DNA from: Halegenticoccus soli
GTDB lineage: Archaea > Halobacteriota > Halobacteria > Halobacteriales > Haloferacaceae
DNA length: 64,000 nt
Assembly: GCF_002844195.1 (NCBI RefSeq)
Contig: NZ_PEND01000001.1
Span: forward strand, 682,001 to 746,000
Reading direction: 5' to 3'
The number at the start of each line of letters is the position of its first letter. Position 1 is the stretch's first letter. Below are positions 33,497 to 42,001 of this stretch, piece by piece. The notes under the pieces are model-generated. The model ran no database searches, was not told the origin of the DNA, and saw nothing but the letters and a program-made list of their open reading frames with translations. A program made the position numbers and the translations under genes.

Positions 33497-33946
33497 ATGC
33501 AAGCTCTCCGGTGGGTACGGATGACCGAGAACGAACTGAGCGAATTCCTCGGAAAGGGCGGCACGGGCGTGCTCTCGTTTTCGACGGACGCCGACGCCCC
33601 GCCGTTCTCGCTGCCGGTGTCGTACGGGTACGACGCGGACACGGCGAACCTCTACTACCGTCTGGCGTTTCCCCCGAACAGCGGGAAAGCGGACGTCGTC
33701 GACAACCCCGTCGCCTTCGTCACGCACGCCCGGACGGACGCCGGATGGCGCAGCGCCGTCGCGACCGGCCGCCTCGACGAGCTGACGGACGCGCCGTACG
33801 AATCGGCCGCCGTTCAGGGGCTGTGGGCGGTCCAGATCCCGATGGTCGACATCTTCGATCGCCCCCCGGAGGAGCTGACGTTCCGCCTGTTCCGCCTCGC
33901 CCCCGACACGCTGACGGGGCGGAAGGAGGTCCAGTCCCAACCCTGA
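33497..33946 (+). CDS. Pyridoxamine 5'-phosphate oxidase-like flavin-binding protein
   Basis: This is a 149-residue single-domain protein of the split-barrel FMN-binding family (PNPOx-like). Diagnostic parts are GTGVLSFSTDADAPPFSLPVSYGY, YYRLAFPPNSGKADVV and the segment WRSAVATGRLDEL. Such proteins bind FMN or F420 and reduce or oxidise unknown substrates. The ATG at 33497 is used; a second at codon 9 (MTENELSEF) is equally plausible. Confidence 0.88.
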   Translation: MQALRWVRMTENELSEFLGKGGTGVLSFSTDADAPPFSLPVSYGYDADTANLYYRLAFPPNSGKADVVDNPVAFVTHARTDAGWRSAVATGRLDELTDAPYESAAVQGLWAVQIPMVDIFDRPPEELTFRLFRLAPDTLTGRKEVQSQP

Positions 33947-34026
33947 CCGGCGGGTATTCCGCGGACCGTCGGGGGACCGACGATCCGCGAACGTCCGGAC
34001 GCTCGGCTCGGCCGGTCGACGGGGTC

Positions 34027-34350
34027 CTACGAGCCGTTGCCGGGATCTCGGCGGTTGTTTCTGGCGGTCACCGCCGCTCGGTTCAGGGATTCGCCCAGGT
34101 CCTCCGCCCGGTCCGGGCTCAGCCGCATGACCTGTCGTTTCCCGTCGTACGTTATGACCACGACTACGGTGTCCCCGCGAACAGTGACGGTGTAGCTCCT
34201 CGTCGAACCCACCTCAGAGGCCCCCCGTTTCGGTACCCACGCGGATCGGGTACGGGGGCAAACACCCCTCCCCGGAAACCGACCGCTCCGATTCACCGGA
34301 AGAGGCGTCGCGTCGCCCCCCTTCCGATCGTCGCTGTCCGATCCGGACAC
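34027..34350 (-). CDS. Small protein with conserved C-terminal helix
   Basis: This frame encodes up to 107 residues. The last 60 are protein-like: strands SYTVTVRGDTVVVVITYDGKR, followed by a helix LSPDRAEDLGESLNRAAVTA. The first 45 residues are irregular and the true start could be internal, for example a GTG near 34233. It may be a small beta-helix protein common in haloarchaea. The function is unknown. Confidence 0.55.
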   Translation of the reverse strand: MSGSDSDDRKGGDATPLPVNRSGRFPGRGVCPRTRSAWVPKRGASEVGSTRSYTVTVRGDTVVVVITYDGKRQVMRLSPDRAEDLGESLNRAAVTARNNRRDPGNGS

Positions 34351-34440
34351 CTCGGTCGAGTAGGGGCCCGGTTTGTCGGAGTCGAGCCGTGAAGAAAAAA
34401 CGGGTCATGTTCGTCTCGGTCGAGCTCGAGCGCGACCTGC

Positions 34441-34923
34441 TTACTCGCTCGTCGGATTGACCGTCGCCTCGACCAGGTTGAGCTGGTCGGCGAAGTAGTT
34501 CGCACCCTCGGTCGCGAATCTCATGGAGTCTCCCTGCGAGACGTTCACGTCGCCGGGATCGTTGAACATGAGCGCGTAGAGCGCGGTGGGCGTCTCGGTG
34601 TAGCGGATGACCCATCCCTGGTAGTCGCCGGGGTTCTGCACTACGTTGATGTTTCGGCCCCTCCCACCCTGCAGAAGGTCGATCGTCAAGGAGTTCGGAA
34701 GACTTCCCGTGACTCTGAACCGCGCACCCGGGATGAAGTCGTTGGCTTGCACGAGCACCGACCCCGACTCCTGGGCCGCGACGCTTCCAGTCGCACCGAG
34801 ACCGAGCGCCAGCGCCCCGGTCGCCACCGCTCCCTTCTTCATGAACGAGCGGCGGGATTCGTCGCTGTTCAGTTGTCCGAGGAGACTCTCCTCTTCCGCC
34901 GGTCGGGTTTCTCTTTCTGTCAT
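34441..34923 (-). CDS. Tat-exported uncharacterised protein
   Basis: This is a 160-residue precursor with a twin-arginine signal: RRSFMKKG (about residues 24-31) followed by the hydrophobic stretch AVATGALALGLGATGSVAAQ and probable cleavage after AQ. The mature 110 residues are polar beta-rich sequence (SGSVLVQANDFIPGARFRVTG, GWVIRYTETPTALYALMF) resembling a small exported beta-sandwich. No cofactor ligand is obvious. Haloarchaea export folded proteins by Tat, so this product acts outside the cell. Confidence 0.85.
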   Translation of the reverse strand: MTERETRPAEEESLLGQLNSDESRRSFMKKGAVATGALALGLGATGSVAAQESGSVLVQANDFIPGARFRVTGSLPNSLTIDLLQGGRGRNINVVQNPGDYQGWVIRYTETPTALYALMFNDPGDVNVSQGDSMRFATEGANYFADQLNLVEATVNPTSE

Positions 34924-35293
34924 GGTTCGATAGATCGATCCTTTGAGTGTCCGGTTTGATAGTCGGCTTCCGTTACCACCCCACTCAATTCGGAACACCC
35001 TAGTTTGACTGGAGACTTCGCTCGGACACAAACCACACTCTCGCATTTCAGCCTCCTTAACTCCGGACGCGAAACGCATCGAGACCCGACAGCTTACGCC
35101 GATCCCTCCCAACGCACGCCGGTGGCCGGGGTCGGAGACGCAGCCGCCCCGCGGTAATGCGGGAGCGTAGGCGATTCACGGAACGGCGGGGTCCGCGAAG
35201 CGTTTCGGGCGCAGACCGATCCGCGCCGGGCGCGGCACCGCGTTCGATCCTCCCCTCGCGCTTCTGTGCGCCGACGGGGGAATTCGTCACCGA
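34924..35293. other. Intergenic region upstream of the Tat-exported gene, no gene seen
   Basis: No convincing coding frame was found here. Immediately upstream of the exported-protein gene (34924-34960) is a relatively AT-rich patch that may carry its promoter. The remainder is GC-rich with arginine-rich frames. Confidence 0.4.
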
Positions 35294-35503
35294 TCACCTG
35301 CGGTCCGTCTGTTCGAACCGGGGTTCTACCCCCTCAAAGAGCGGTCTCGACGGGATCAGCGAGACGACGAGAAGAACGACGAACACGGCACCGCTCATCC
35401 CGGCCGGCGGTCCGAGGTGGTACAGTCCTACGTTCCGACGATCGCTGTCAGCAGGCCGTCGGTCTCGGCGGCCCGTAAACCGCTGAACGCGCCGGTCGAA
35501 CAT
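35294..35503 (-). CDS. Possible small membrane protein
   Basis: This 69-codon frame has a basic head and one clear hydrophobic helix (AGMSGAVFVVLLVVSLIPS). The hydrophobic segment and Tyr/His/Gly before it are more protein-like than the antisense frames nearby, but there is no promoter or family support. Treat it as provisional. Confidence 0.3.
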   Translation of the reverse strand: MFDRRVQRFTGRRDRRPADSDRRNVGLYHLGPPAGMSGAVFVVLLVVSLIPSRPLFEGVEPRFEQTDRR

Positions 35504-35650
35504 CGCCGTCGATTGCTCAGTTGCAGACGAATGATAGCGGGGGCCGATACGCGCGTTCGGCGACCAGTTGATCCGGAGAGGAAAGCGAGAAACGGAACGC
35601 AGGTCGACGGAGAAACGAGGCCGCGTCCTTCGGCGGCATCCGGGGTCGCA

Positions 35651-35824
35651 TCACTCACGATCGTCGAAATCACTGTGAAACGGGCTACTCTCCCTGTTCC
35701 ACTGTTCGACACCCGGGCAGTCGTGATTCTCGGGAAGTTGATGTTCCGGACAGTAGGCGTTACCGCAGTAAGAACACGCTCGATCTCCAGCGATTTTTTC
35801 ACCACACCGTTTGCACGCTCCCAT
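35651..35824 (-). CDS. AN1-type zinc-finger protein
   Basis: This is a 57-residue protein whose first 36 residues carry the complete AN1 pattern C-x2-C-x9-C-x2-C-x4-C-x2-H-x5-H-x-C (C4, C7, C17, C20, C25, H28, H34, C36), including CSYCGNAYCPEHQLPENHDC. AN1 fingers in eukaryotes mediate stress or ubiquitin-related binding; in haloarchaea these tiny proteins are of unknown role. The gene is short and easily missed. The ATG at 35824 starts the finger directly. Confidence 0.9.
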   Translation of the reverse strand: MGACKRCGEKIAGDRACSYCGNAYCPEHQLPENHDCPGVEQWNRESSPFHSDFDDRE

Positions 35825-36095
35825 GCGGTACCTACACGATCGACACTTATAGTCTCACGCCGGAGTAGTTGCTCGACTTGGCGGAAGCGGCGGCTACCCC
35901 CGGAGGGATTGACTGCGCATTCGATCTGCTCTACGCCGTCGTAGTCTTCTCGAATTCGGTTTCCTCGAGATCGTCGAACGGCATCGGAATTTCAGTTGCA
36001 TGAATTCTCATAAGGAATCAAATAATTATAGACAATCTCTAAATGAATCATAACGAAAATAAAAATACTCAGTTTACGCGGGGGTTGTCTGCGTT
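35825..36095. other. AT-rich intergenic patch with a possible decayed frame
   Basis: The AT-rich part (about 35990-36075) contrasts sharply with the genome average. On the minus strand a short frame begins MPFDDLEETEFEK and stops after 17 codons, while another phase continues protein-like (DYDGVEQIECAVNPSGG). This may be a decayed gene, though the evidence is thin. Confidence 0.35.
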
Positions 36096-36761
36096 TTACT
36101 CTTTTCCTTGACGGTGGATGGTGGTGAATATATCATCGAGAATGGCTTTGACCGCTCGCCGAATCCGCTCGGAGACCGCCTGCCCAGAGATCCCAAGCTC
36201 GGCTGCAAGCTCTTGTTGACTCACTTCGCGTGGGATATCGAAGTAGCCGCGAATATAAGCTTCGACCAGTGCATCGTACTGGCCCTCAGTGATGTCGGCT
36301 GTAAGTTCTTCAGCGCCATGCTCGGTGTATATCGCTCTAAAATCAGCCGGGATACCGTGTTCTTGCAATTTTTCCCCAACGGTTGAGACGGCATTTTTGT
36401 CGAGCGCGCGCAGCCAGAAGTGCCAGCCGTCGGTAGTGATCACTCCTTGTTTAAGAACGGTATCGTGATCATAGAAGAGGATGCGAAAGAGCGATCGCAG
36501 CTCCTCGTTTTCTGACTCAAGTCTGTAAAGTCGAGACGAACCCTCCGTTGTCAGCGTAGTAATATCCTTTATTAGTGGGTTCTCGCGTGCCTGTGCTTCG
36601 AACCGGTCGAAGTCGTCCCCCGTCGCCCAAACAAGGAGTTGAATTGTCTTTTCGCCAACGAACGGGAACTGTCCCGGCTCGATCCGAAGTTCCATGTCTG
36701 GGACTGCTGTAAGTGACTCTTGGAGGAACGGGAACTGCAGCGTGAATTTGGCGGTGATCAC
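36096..36761 (-). CDS. Bat-type HTH_10 transcription regulator (divergent, AT-rich)
   Basis: This is a 221-residue protein with the same two-part layout as the regulators at 30522 and 32221: an N-terminal domain (MITAKFTLQFPFLQESL) and a C-terminal HTH_10 (ITEGQYDALVEAYIRGYFDI, SQQELAAELGISGQAVSERI). Its codon use is much more AT-rich than its neighbours, which together with its place next to tRNA-Pro suggests recent acquisition from another haloarchaeon. Regulated genes are unknown. Confidence 0.93.
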   Translation of the reverse strand: MITAKFTLQFPFLQESLTAVPDMELRIEPGQFPFVGEKTIQLLVWATGDDFDRFEAQARENPLIKDITTLTTEGSSRLYRLESENEELRSLFRILFYDHDTVLKQGVITTDGWHFWLRALDKNAVSTVGEKLQEHGIPADFRAIYTEHGAEELTADITEGQYDALVEAYIRGYFDIPREVSQQELAAELGISGQAVSERIRRAVKAILDDIFTTIHRQGKE

Positions 36762-37086
36762 AGGCTGTTAATTCTTGGTGGCCCTGTGCAGCCGCGGACG
36801 ATTCTCTGTGATATTTCTCCTTTCATAGGGATCGTTGTAGGGGAATGCTGACCGCCTGTGGGGAAAATGTTGCCGGCGAAAGATACTTGTGGAACCTGAC
36901 ACGGGACTAACGGCAGGCAGACAGGAGAGATTCGAACTCGTCGAGACGATCGTCCGAACGGAGTGAGGACGCTGCGACTCGCCTCTCGAATCTCGTCGCT
37001 CGACACGTTCGCACGTCTCGCTGTCGCTCGGCGAGCAGGAACAGTGGGACCGCCGACGGCTCGCTCCGCTCGCCCTCGTGCTCCCA
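36762..37086. other. Gene-free stretch between the island gene and tRNA-Pro
   Basis: No coding frame is supported. The left part is AT-richer. GAGATTCGAACTC-like sequence (about 36927-36938) repeats the tRNA T-arm, and AGTGGGACCGCCGA (37043-37056) repeats the tRNA 3' end, so this looks like remains of tRNA-targeted integration events. Confidence 0.45.
37043..37056. repeat. Direct repeat of the tRNA-Pro 3' end (possible att remnant)
   Basis: AGTGGGACCGCCGA here is identical to 37103-37116, where it includes the last 12 bases of tRNA-Pro. A 3'-tRNA-end duplication is the usual trace of integration by a tRNA-targeting integrase. No integrase gene is present in the window. Confidence 0.5.
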
Positions 37087-37103
37087 TTTTCGCGGAGCGA
37101 AAA
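37087..37103 (-). terminator. Hairpin after tRNA-Pro
   Basis: The perfect 7-bp stem TTTTCGC / GCGAAAA with a 3-base loop begins 1-2 bases beyond the tRNA 3' end on the minus strand. It is suited to terminating or processing the tRNA transcript. Confidence 0.6.
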
Positions 37104-37104
37104 G

Positions 37105-37175
37105 TGGGACCGCCGAGATTCGAACTCAGGTCCGACGCACCCCATGCGCCGAGGATACCGCTACCCTACGGTCCC
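37105..37175 (-). tRNA. tRNA-Pro (anticodon GGG)
   Basis: This is a 71-nt tRNA on the minus strand. The acceptor stem is GGGACCG / CGGTCCC with discriminator A, the T arm contains GAGTTCGAATCTC, and the anticodon arm is GGCGC-ATGGGGT-GCGTC, whose loop gives anticodon GGG (proline CCC/CCU). There is no intron and no encoded CCA. It lies 190 bases downstream of cbf5 on the same strand. Confidence 0.95.
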
Positions 37176-37365
37176 GCATATCGGGGAACGGGCGTCCCTT
37201 AATTAAGGGCTTCGTTTCGCCGTCGGCGTCCGCGCCTCCGCCTCGCGATTTCCGCGGCGCGACCTCGATCCGTCGGGATCGGGCGGTCCGTCCCCGCCCT
37301 CCCCGTACCCGCCGGGAGCGTCGCTCCCGGCTCGGAAACGAGAGCGCGCGAATCCCGCCGGGAGG

Positions 37366-38232
37366 TTAGACGAGGACGCGCTCTAACCGCACTACCTCGC
37401 CGCGCTCCGCGTCGGGATCGCCGACTAACCGTCCGAGGCACACTGCGGCGCCGTCGGGCGTGTAACACGCGAGCAGCCGTCCGCGTTCGACCCCGCCGTC
37501 GGCGGCGACGACGCCGGGGGCGTACACCGGCGCTCCCTGCGCCACCTGCTCGGCCGCGCTCTCGGCGATGACGACCCGCGGGAGGTGTTCGAGCGCCCGT
37601 TCGGCGGGTCGGACGGTCTGCCGCAGGAGCTCCTCGTCCCCCTCCGCGGCGAACGCCAGCGCGTCCGCGAGGTCGTGCAGCGTCGCGAGGTCCGAGTCGT
37701 CGAACGGGTCCGTCGCCGTCCGGCGGAGGTGGCCCATGTGCGCGCCGGTTCCGAGCGCGAGGCCGAGGTCGTGACAGAGCTTCCGGACGTACGTTCCGCT
37801 CTCGCACCGAATCCGGAGGAGCGCCTGTCGGTCCCGAAGCTCCAGCAGGTCCAGGTCGTACACCTCGCGCGTCCGCAGGCGGCGCGAGACGGCGCTCTTG
37901 CGCGGCGGTTTCTGGTACAGTTCGCCTTCGAACTCCGCGACGACGGCCTCCAGATCGCTCGGCGGCCGCCCGTGCAGTTCGAGCACGGCGACGTACTCCT
38001 TCGCGCCCTCGAGGAACACCTGCGCCAGTCGGGTCGCGTCGCCGAGCAGCACCGGCAGACAGCCCGTCACCTTGGGATCGAGCGTTCCGGCGTGCGCCGC
38101 CCGCTCCGCGCCCGCCAGGTCGCGGACCCACCCGGTCATCTGGTGGGCCGACGGACCGGGCGGCTTGTCGAGGTTCACGACTCCGAATTCGAGGAGGGCG
38201 TCCGCGTCGCGCTCGTCGGGCGGGCCGCGCAT
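37366..38232 (-). CDS. cbf5: tRNA/rRNA pseudouridine synthase Cbf5 (TruB family)
   Basis: This is a 288-residue archaeal Cbf5, the catalytic subunit of H/ACA guide RNPs that isomerise uridine in rRNA and also act on tRNA U55. The catalytic aspartate is D52 in HAGTLDPKVTGCLP; the RNA-binding KSAVSRRLRTREVYDLDLL and RCESGTYVRKLCHDLG segments follow, then a C-terminal PUA domain (about 210-288). Its ATG is 2 bases past the cmk stop, so they are one operon. The order adk, DUF106, cmk, cbf5 is conserved in archaea next to secY. Confidence 0.96.
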   Translation of the reverse strand: MRGPPDERDADALLEFGVVNLDKPPGPSAHQMTGWVRDLAGAERAAHAGTLDPKVTGCLPVLLGDATRLAQVFLEGAKEYVAVLELHGRPPSDLEAVVAEFEGELYQKPPRKSAVSRRLRTREVYDLDLLELRDRQALLRIRCESGTYVRKLCHDLGLALGTGAHMGHLRRTATDPFDDSDLATLHDLADALAFAAEGDEELLRQTVRPAERALEHLPRVVIAESAAEQVAQGAPVYAPGVVAADGGVERGRLLACYTPDGAAVCLGRLVGDPDAERGEVVRLERVLV

Positions 38233-38234
38233 CG

Positions 38235-38813
38235 TCAGAAGTCGTACCGGACGCCCTCGACGGGATGTTTGCCTTCGTCGGCGTCGGGGTCGTACGCCTC
38301 GACCGCGTTCGCGAGCACGTCGATCACGGCCTCCGGGCCCCAGCGCGCGGTGTTGAACGCGAGGTCGTAGATCGAGAGATCGTCGATCGGGATGTCGTAG
38401 TACTCCCTGTAGCGCTTCTTCTCGCTCGCCTCGCGCCGCTCGGTCTCCTCGCGCGCGGCGGCGACGGCCTTGTCCTCGCGGTCGGCGATCCGGGCCGCGC
38501 GGACTTCGAGCGGGGCGTCCAACCAGAGGCGGAGGTCGGCGAAGTCGCCCGCGAGCCAGCCGGCGAGCCGGGATTCGAGCACGACGTCGTCGCGCTCCTT
38601 CGCGATTTCGTACAGCCGCCGGTCGAGGTCGCGGTCGATCGCCTCGTCCTCCTCCGCCAGTTCGTTGAACTCGACGGGCGAGTACCCCCGCTCGGCGGCC
38701 AGCGCGCGGAAGATGTCGCCGCCGCTCACGTGGTCGAGTCCGAACCGCGCGGCCAACTCGGCCGCGTTGGTGCTCTTGCCGCTACCCGGCGGGCCGGAAA
38801 CGGTGATCAACAT
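38235..38813 (-). CDS. cmk: Cytidylate kinase
   Basis: This is a 192-residue archaeal CMP kinase that transfers phosphate from ATP to CMP/dCMP. The P-loop GPPGSGKST is at residues 7-15, followed by [17 protein letters not shown] and the LID-type region [18 protein letters not shown]. The start at 38813 ([10 protein letters not shown]) puts the P-loop at the usual position. It lies 102 bases after the DUF106 gene and directly before cbf5 in the same operon. Confidence 0.95.
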   Translation of the reverse strand: MLITVSGPPGSGKSTNAAELAARFGLDHVSGGDIFRALAAERGYSPVEFNELAEEDEAIDRDLDRRLYEIAKERDDVVLESRLAGWLAGDFADLRLWLDAPLEVRAARIADREDKAVAAAREETERREASEKKRYREYYDIPIDDLSIYDLAFNTARWGPEAVIDVLANAVEAYDPDADEGKHPVEGVRYDF

Positions 38814-38915
38814 ACTCACTCTCGAACGGACGGATTAAAATGCGTTACCTTCCCGAGCGGGCGCGACAGTGGTTGTACCGCCGCACGGGAGGTCGGTTCG
38901 GGGCGGTACGGGATC

Positions 38916-39836
38916 CTACGACGTCGACGGCGTCGTGCTGATGTTCAGCCCCTTGCGGATGATCTGGGTGAACGCCATCGAGCAGAGGAAGTACCAGACG
39001 ATCCACAGCTGGATGGGGCCGAGGAGCGAATCCTGCCACCCGACTTCGCCCGCAAGCGGGATCGTCATCGGGGTTAGATCGATGTGCGCCGACGCGTTCG
39101 CCCCGATCCCGACCGCCCAGTACATCCAGAGGAACACGGGGATGGTGAGGAACATGATCCACACCATGGGGCGGAACTGCTCTTTGAACATGCCCATCTG
39201 GTCGCCCATCGCCTCCATCTGCTCCTCCTGGATCTTCTCCAGGGCGGCATCGTCGCCCGACTCCTGGGCTTCTTTGCGGCGGCGCTGGATGTCCTTCATC
39301 CGCTCCTGGTACATCCCCATCTTCTCCATGTTCATCAGGTTCGCCTGCAGCAGCGTCGAGTACAGGCCGGTCGCCAGCGCGAGCACCATCACGACCGCGT
39401 AAAAGGGGAGCATCTCCGCGATCGGGCCGAGCACGACGTGGAAGGCGCTGCCGACGAGATTCCGAACGGGCGCCCACGAGTAACCGAGGAACAGCCCGAC
39501 GGTCACGAGCGCCGCGCCCTTGTCCCACTTCGACCACGTCGTCCCCTCGATTTCGTCGTCGCCGCCGGCGGCGGCCGTCGCGCCGGAGTCGTCGTCCTCC
39601 GAGAGCGCCCGGCGGGTCGCCTCGGGGTCGGCGAGCGAGAACCCCTCGCCCCCCTCGCCGTCGACGAGGACGCCCTTCTCGATGAGCCGCCCCCACTGTC
39701 CGCTGGTCAGGTCGTCGCGGACGTCGACCCACCGGACCTCCCCGCGGTCAGCCCGATCGAGCACGGTCTCGACGGCCGACCGCATCTCCGGATCCTCGGC
39801 CACGAGCGACCTCACCTTTGCTTCGATACGTGCCAT
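38916..39836 (-). CDS. DUF106 / EMC3-like membrane insertase homologue
   Basis: This is a 306-residue protein of the archaeal DUF106 family, part of the Oxa1/YidC/EMC3/TMCO1 insertase superfamily. Residues 1-110 are soluble and acidic. Three core transmembrane segments follow (AALVTVGLFLGYSWAPV, FYAVVMVLALATGLYSTLLQ, MVWIMFLTIPVFLWMYWAVG, plus a final LWIVWYFLCSMAFTQI). A cytoplasmic coiled-coil insert (MKDIQRRRKEAQESGDD, EQMEAMGDQMGMF) is typical. It probably helps insert membrane proteins next to SecY; its operon position supports that. Confidence 0.95.
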   Translation of the reverse strand: MARIEAKVRSLVAEDPEMRSAVETVLDRADRGEVRWVDVRDDLTSGQWGRLIEKGVLVDGEGGEGFSLADPEATRRALSEDDDSGATAAAGGDDEIEGTTWSKWDKGAALVTVGLFLGYSWAPVRNLVGSAFHVVLGPIAEMLPFYAVVMVLALATGLYSTLLQANLMNMEKMGMYQERMKDIQRRRKEAQESGDDAALEKIQEEQMEAMGDQMGMFKEQFRPMVWIMFLTIPVFLWMYWAVGIGANASAHIDLTPMTIPLAGEVGWQDSLLGPIQLWIVWYFLCSMAFTQIIRKGLNISTTPSTS

Positions 39837-40034
39837 TACCCGTCGGTAGTAATCGACTGGTTATGAAGCTTTTACTCTCCGATTCCCGCCGCGGGACCCG
39901 TGCCCCGCCGCGGGCGGCTGCGCTGGCGGGGACGCGCTGGTCCGACGGTCCGGTCTTCCGTCGGTCGAAAGCGCGGCCATTCCCGGCTCCGATCCGACGA
40001 GTCGGGCGATCTCTGATCTTCCGCCCGCTCGCGG

Positions 40035-40658
40035 TTACCCGGCCTGCTCGCGGACCACGTCGGCGATCCGTTCGAACACCTCGTCGGGCGTCCCCTCGCC
40101 GTCGACCTCGACGAGTTTGCCCCGCTCGCGGTAGTGTTCGATGACCGGCTCCGTGTTCTCGCGGTAGACGCGCAGCCGTTCGCGCACCGTCTCCTCCGTG
40201 TCGTCGTCGCGCTGGACGAGCCGCTCGCGGACCGCCTCGTCCTCGGGCATGTCGAACTCGACGTGGTAGATGTCGCCCGTCTCGGGGTCGAGCCGACGGC
40301 CGGTGAGCCGCCGGACCAGTTCCTCCTCGCTCACGTCGAGGTAGACGACGGCGTCGAGGTCGGTGATCTCCGAGAGGTACTCCGCCTGCGAGAGGTTGCG
40401 CGGGTAGCCGTCGAGGACGTAGCCGTCAGCCTGCGACAGCGCCTCCCTGACGATCTCGTTGACGACCTCGTCCGGCACGAGCTCGCCCTCGTCCATGTAC
40501 TCGCGCGGCGTCCCGTACTCGGTCTCCATGTCCTTGTTCGCGCGGAGGGCGTCGCCGGTCGTGACGTGTTCGAGGTCGAACTCCCCGGCGAGACGCTTGC
40601 TCTGCGTTCCTTTCCCCGCACCGGGTGCTCCGAGCAGAAGCACGTGATAATCCGCCAT
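40035..40658 (-). CDS. adk: Adenylate kinase
   Basis: This is a 207-residue adenylate kinase (AMP + ATP to 2 ADP). The P-loop [10 protein letters not shown] starts at residue 10, the NMP-binding region is [14 protein letters not shown], the core [13 protein letters not shown], and the LID domain [19 protein letters not shown] lacks the zinc cysteines. It starts at the ATG at 40658, which gives the standard N-terminus. It heads the adk - DUF106 - cmk - cbf5 gene line. Confidence 0.96.
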   Translation of the reverse strand: MADYHVLLLGAPGAGKGTQSKRLAGEFDLEHVTTGDALRANKDMETEYGTPREYMDEGELVPDEVVNEIVREALSQADGYVLDGYPRNLSQAEYLSEITDLDAVVYLDVSEEELVRRLTGRRLDPETGDIYHVEFDMPEDEAVRERLVQRDDDTEETVRERLRVYRENTEPVIEHYRERGKLVEVDGEGTPDEVFERIADVVREQAG

Positions 40659-40758
40659 GTCCCCAGGTTCACCAGCCTTCGTTAAGGAGGTGTTGTTTCC
40701 GGCGAGCGTGCGCCGCTCGAAGCCGATCCTTTTTGACGCTGACGACGTACCCGCCGCC

Positions 40759-41172
40759 ATGACGCGATTCGACGCCGACACGCCGACGGAGCGGCGCAAG
40801 CTGTTCGCCGACGCCGTCGCCGCCCACCGCGAGCGCGCCAGTCCCTACCTGACGATCGAGGTCCCCGCCGACCCCGACCTCGACGGGGTCGACGAGGAGG
40901 GCGACCCGCTTCCGGGGCCGTGGATCCAGTTCACGGAGCGGACGTTCAACCTGGACGCCACCGACGAGGAGCTCGACCGCCTGAAGGCCCTCGTCTCGGA
41001 GTTCCCCGAGTTCCGGATCGACCAACTGGAGAGCCCGGAGAACGCCGAGGGGACGAACGTCCGGATCACGGCCCGTTCAGACGCGAATCGGCTGGCCGGT
41101 TTCGTCGACCGCGCGTTTCAGGAGGTGTACGGTCGCGACGAGGGATACCGGGCGTGGGTGACCGCGATCTGA
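40759..41172 (+). CDS. Conserved haloarchaeal hypothetical protein
   Basis: This is a 137-residue soluble acidic protein diverging from adk. The body alternates helices and strands ([59 protein letters not shown]). I believe the family is DUF7975 but cannot verify it. The ATG at 40759 is 100 bases from the adk start, leaving a small shared promoter region. The function is unknown. Confidence 0.82.
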   Translation: MTRFDADTPTERRKLFADAVAAHRERASPYLTIEVPADPDLDGVDEEGDPLPGPWIQFTERTFNLDATDEELDRLKALVSEFPEFRIDQLESPENAEGTNVRITARSDANRLAGFVDRAFQEVYGRDEGYRAWVTAI

Positions 41173-41349
41173 CGCCGGGCGGCCGCGCGCCGGCGCGAGT
41201 TCGATCGAAACTGGTCGCTCCGGCGGAATCACCTAAGGCGTCGGCCCCCGTACCCCGGCGCATGAGCGCCGACCGACCGTCACCGCGGACGCGCCGCGCC
41301 GGGACCGCCTCCTGCGACTCCCCCCTCTCGACCGCCGGGGGTGTCCGCC

Positions 41350-41793
41350 GTGTCTGATCCGCTCCTCGCGTATCCGATCGTGCCGATCGCGAACGAGGAC
41401 GACGCGCGCGCGACGTGCGACGCCGTTCTCCCGTACGTCGCCGACGCCGGCGGGCGGATGCTCGTCGTCCACGTCGTCGAAAAGGCCGGCGGCGCACCGG
41501 ACAAGGCCTCCGTCGAACAGCGAGAGGAGCTCGCCTCGGAGATGTTCGCCCTCGTCCGCGAGCGCGCCGCGGAAGCCGGCGTCGAGGCGGAGACGCGGGT
41601 GCTGTACGGGACCGACGTGGCGACGGCGATCCTCGAAGCGGCCGCCGAGGCAGACGCGAGCGCCGTCGTCTTCTCCCCCCGCGGCGGGAAGCGCTGGTGG
41701 GAGCTCTTCGCCGAGAACGTCAGGAGGTCGCTCGTCACTGAGAGCGACAGGCCGGTCGTCGTGCTGCCGCGGGATCGCGGGGGCGACGAGTAA
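41350..41793 (+). CDS. Universal stress protein (UspA)
   Basis: This is a 147-residue single UspA domain: an N-terminal strand with PIVPIANEDDARATCDAVLPY, a hydrophobic core strand MLVVHVVEKAGG, and the closing SDRPVVVLPR. The canonical ATP-binding G-2x-G-9x-G-S/T motif is not clear (VVFSPRGGKRWWELF), so nucleotide binding is uncertain. A GTG at 41350 is preferred; another at 41341 adds three residues. It precedes the permease-UspA gene on the same strand by about 200 bases. Confidence 0.9.
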   Translation: MSDPLLAYPIVPIANEDDARATCDAVLPYVADAGGRMLVVHVVEKAGGAPDKASVEQREELASEMFALVRERAAEAGVEAETRVLYGTDVATAILEAAAEADASAVVFSPRGGKRWWELFAENVRRSLVTESDRPVVVLPRDRGGDE

Positions 41794-41968
41794 CCGGCGA
41801 TCCGTCGACCCGTCGATCTCCCCCGCATCCGCGGCCGATCGGCACCGCGCTCCGCGGGCCGTCCGGCGCGGCGATCCGGATGACGTTCACCGCGCGGCCG
41901 ACGTGACCGCTCCGTCGCACGTCCGGCGAATCGCGGATCGAAGCCGTCGAGCGTCCTCGATTACGAAT

Positions 41969-41980
41969 CAGTTAAACCGG
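41969..41980 (+). promoter_or_regulatory. TATA box 27 bases before ATG 42002
   Basis: CAGTTAAACC places a TATA-like core 27 bases upstream of the ATG at 42002, the standard leaderless spacing. It supports 42002 as the ancestral start of the permease gene, which is one base out of frame with the body. Confidence 0.55.
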
Positions 41981-42001
41981 GCGATTCGAATACCATTTGG
42001 T

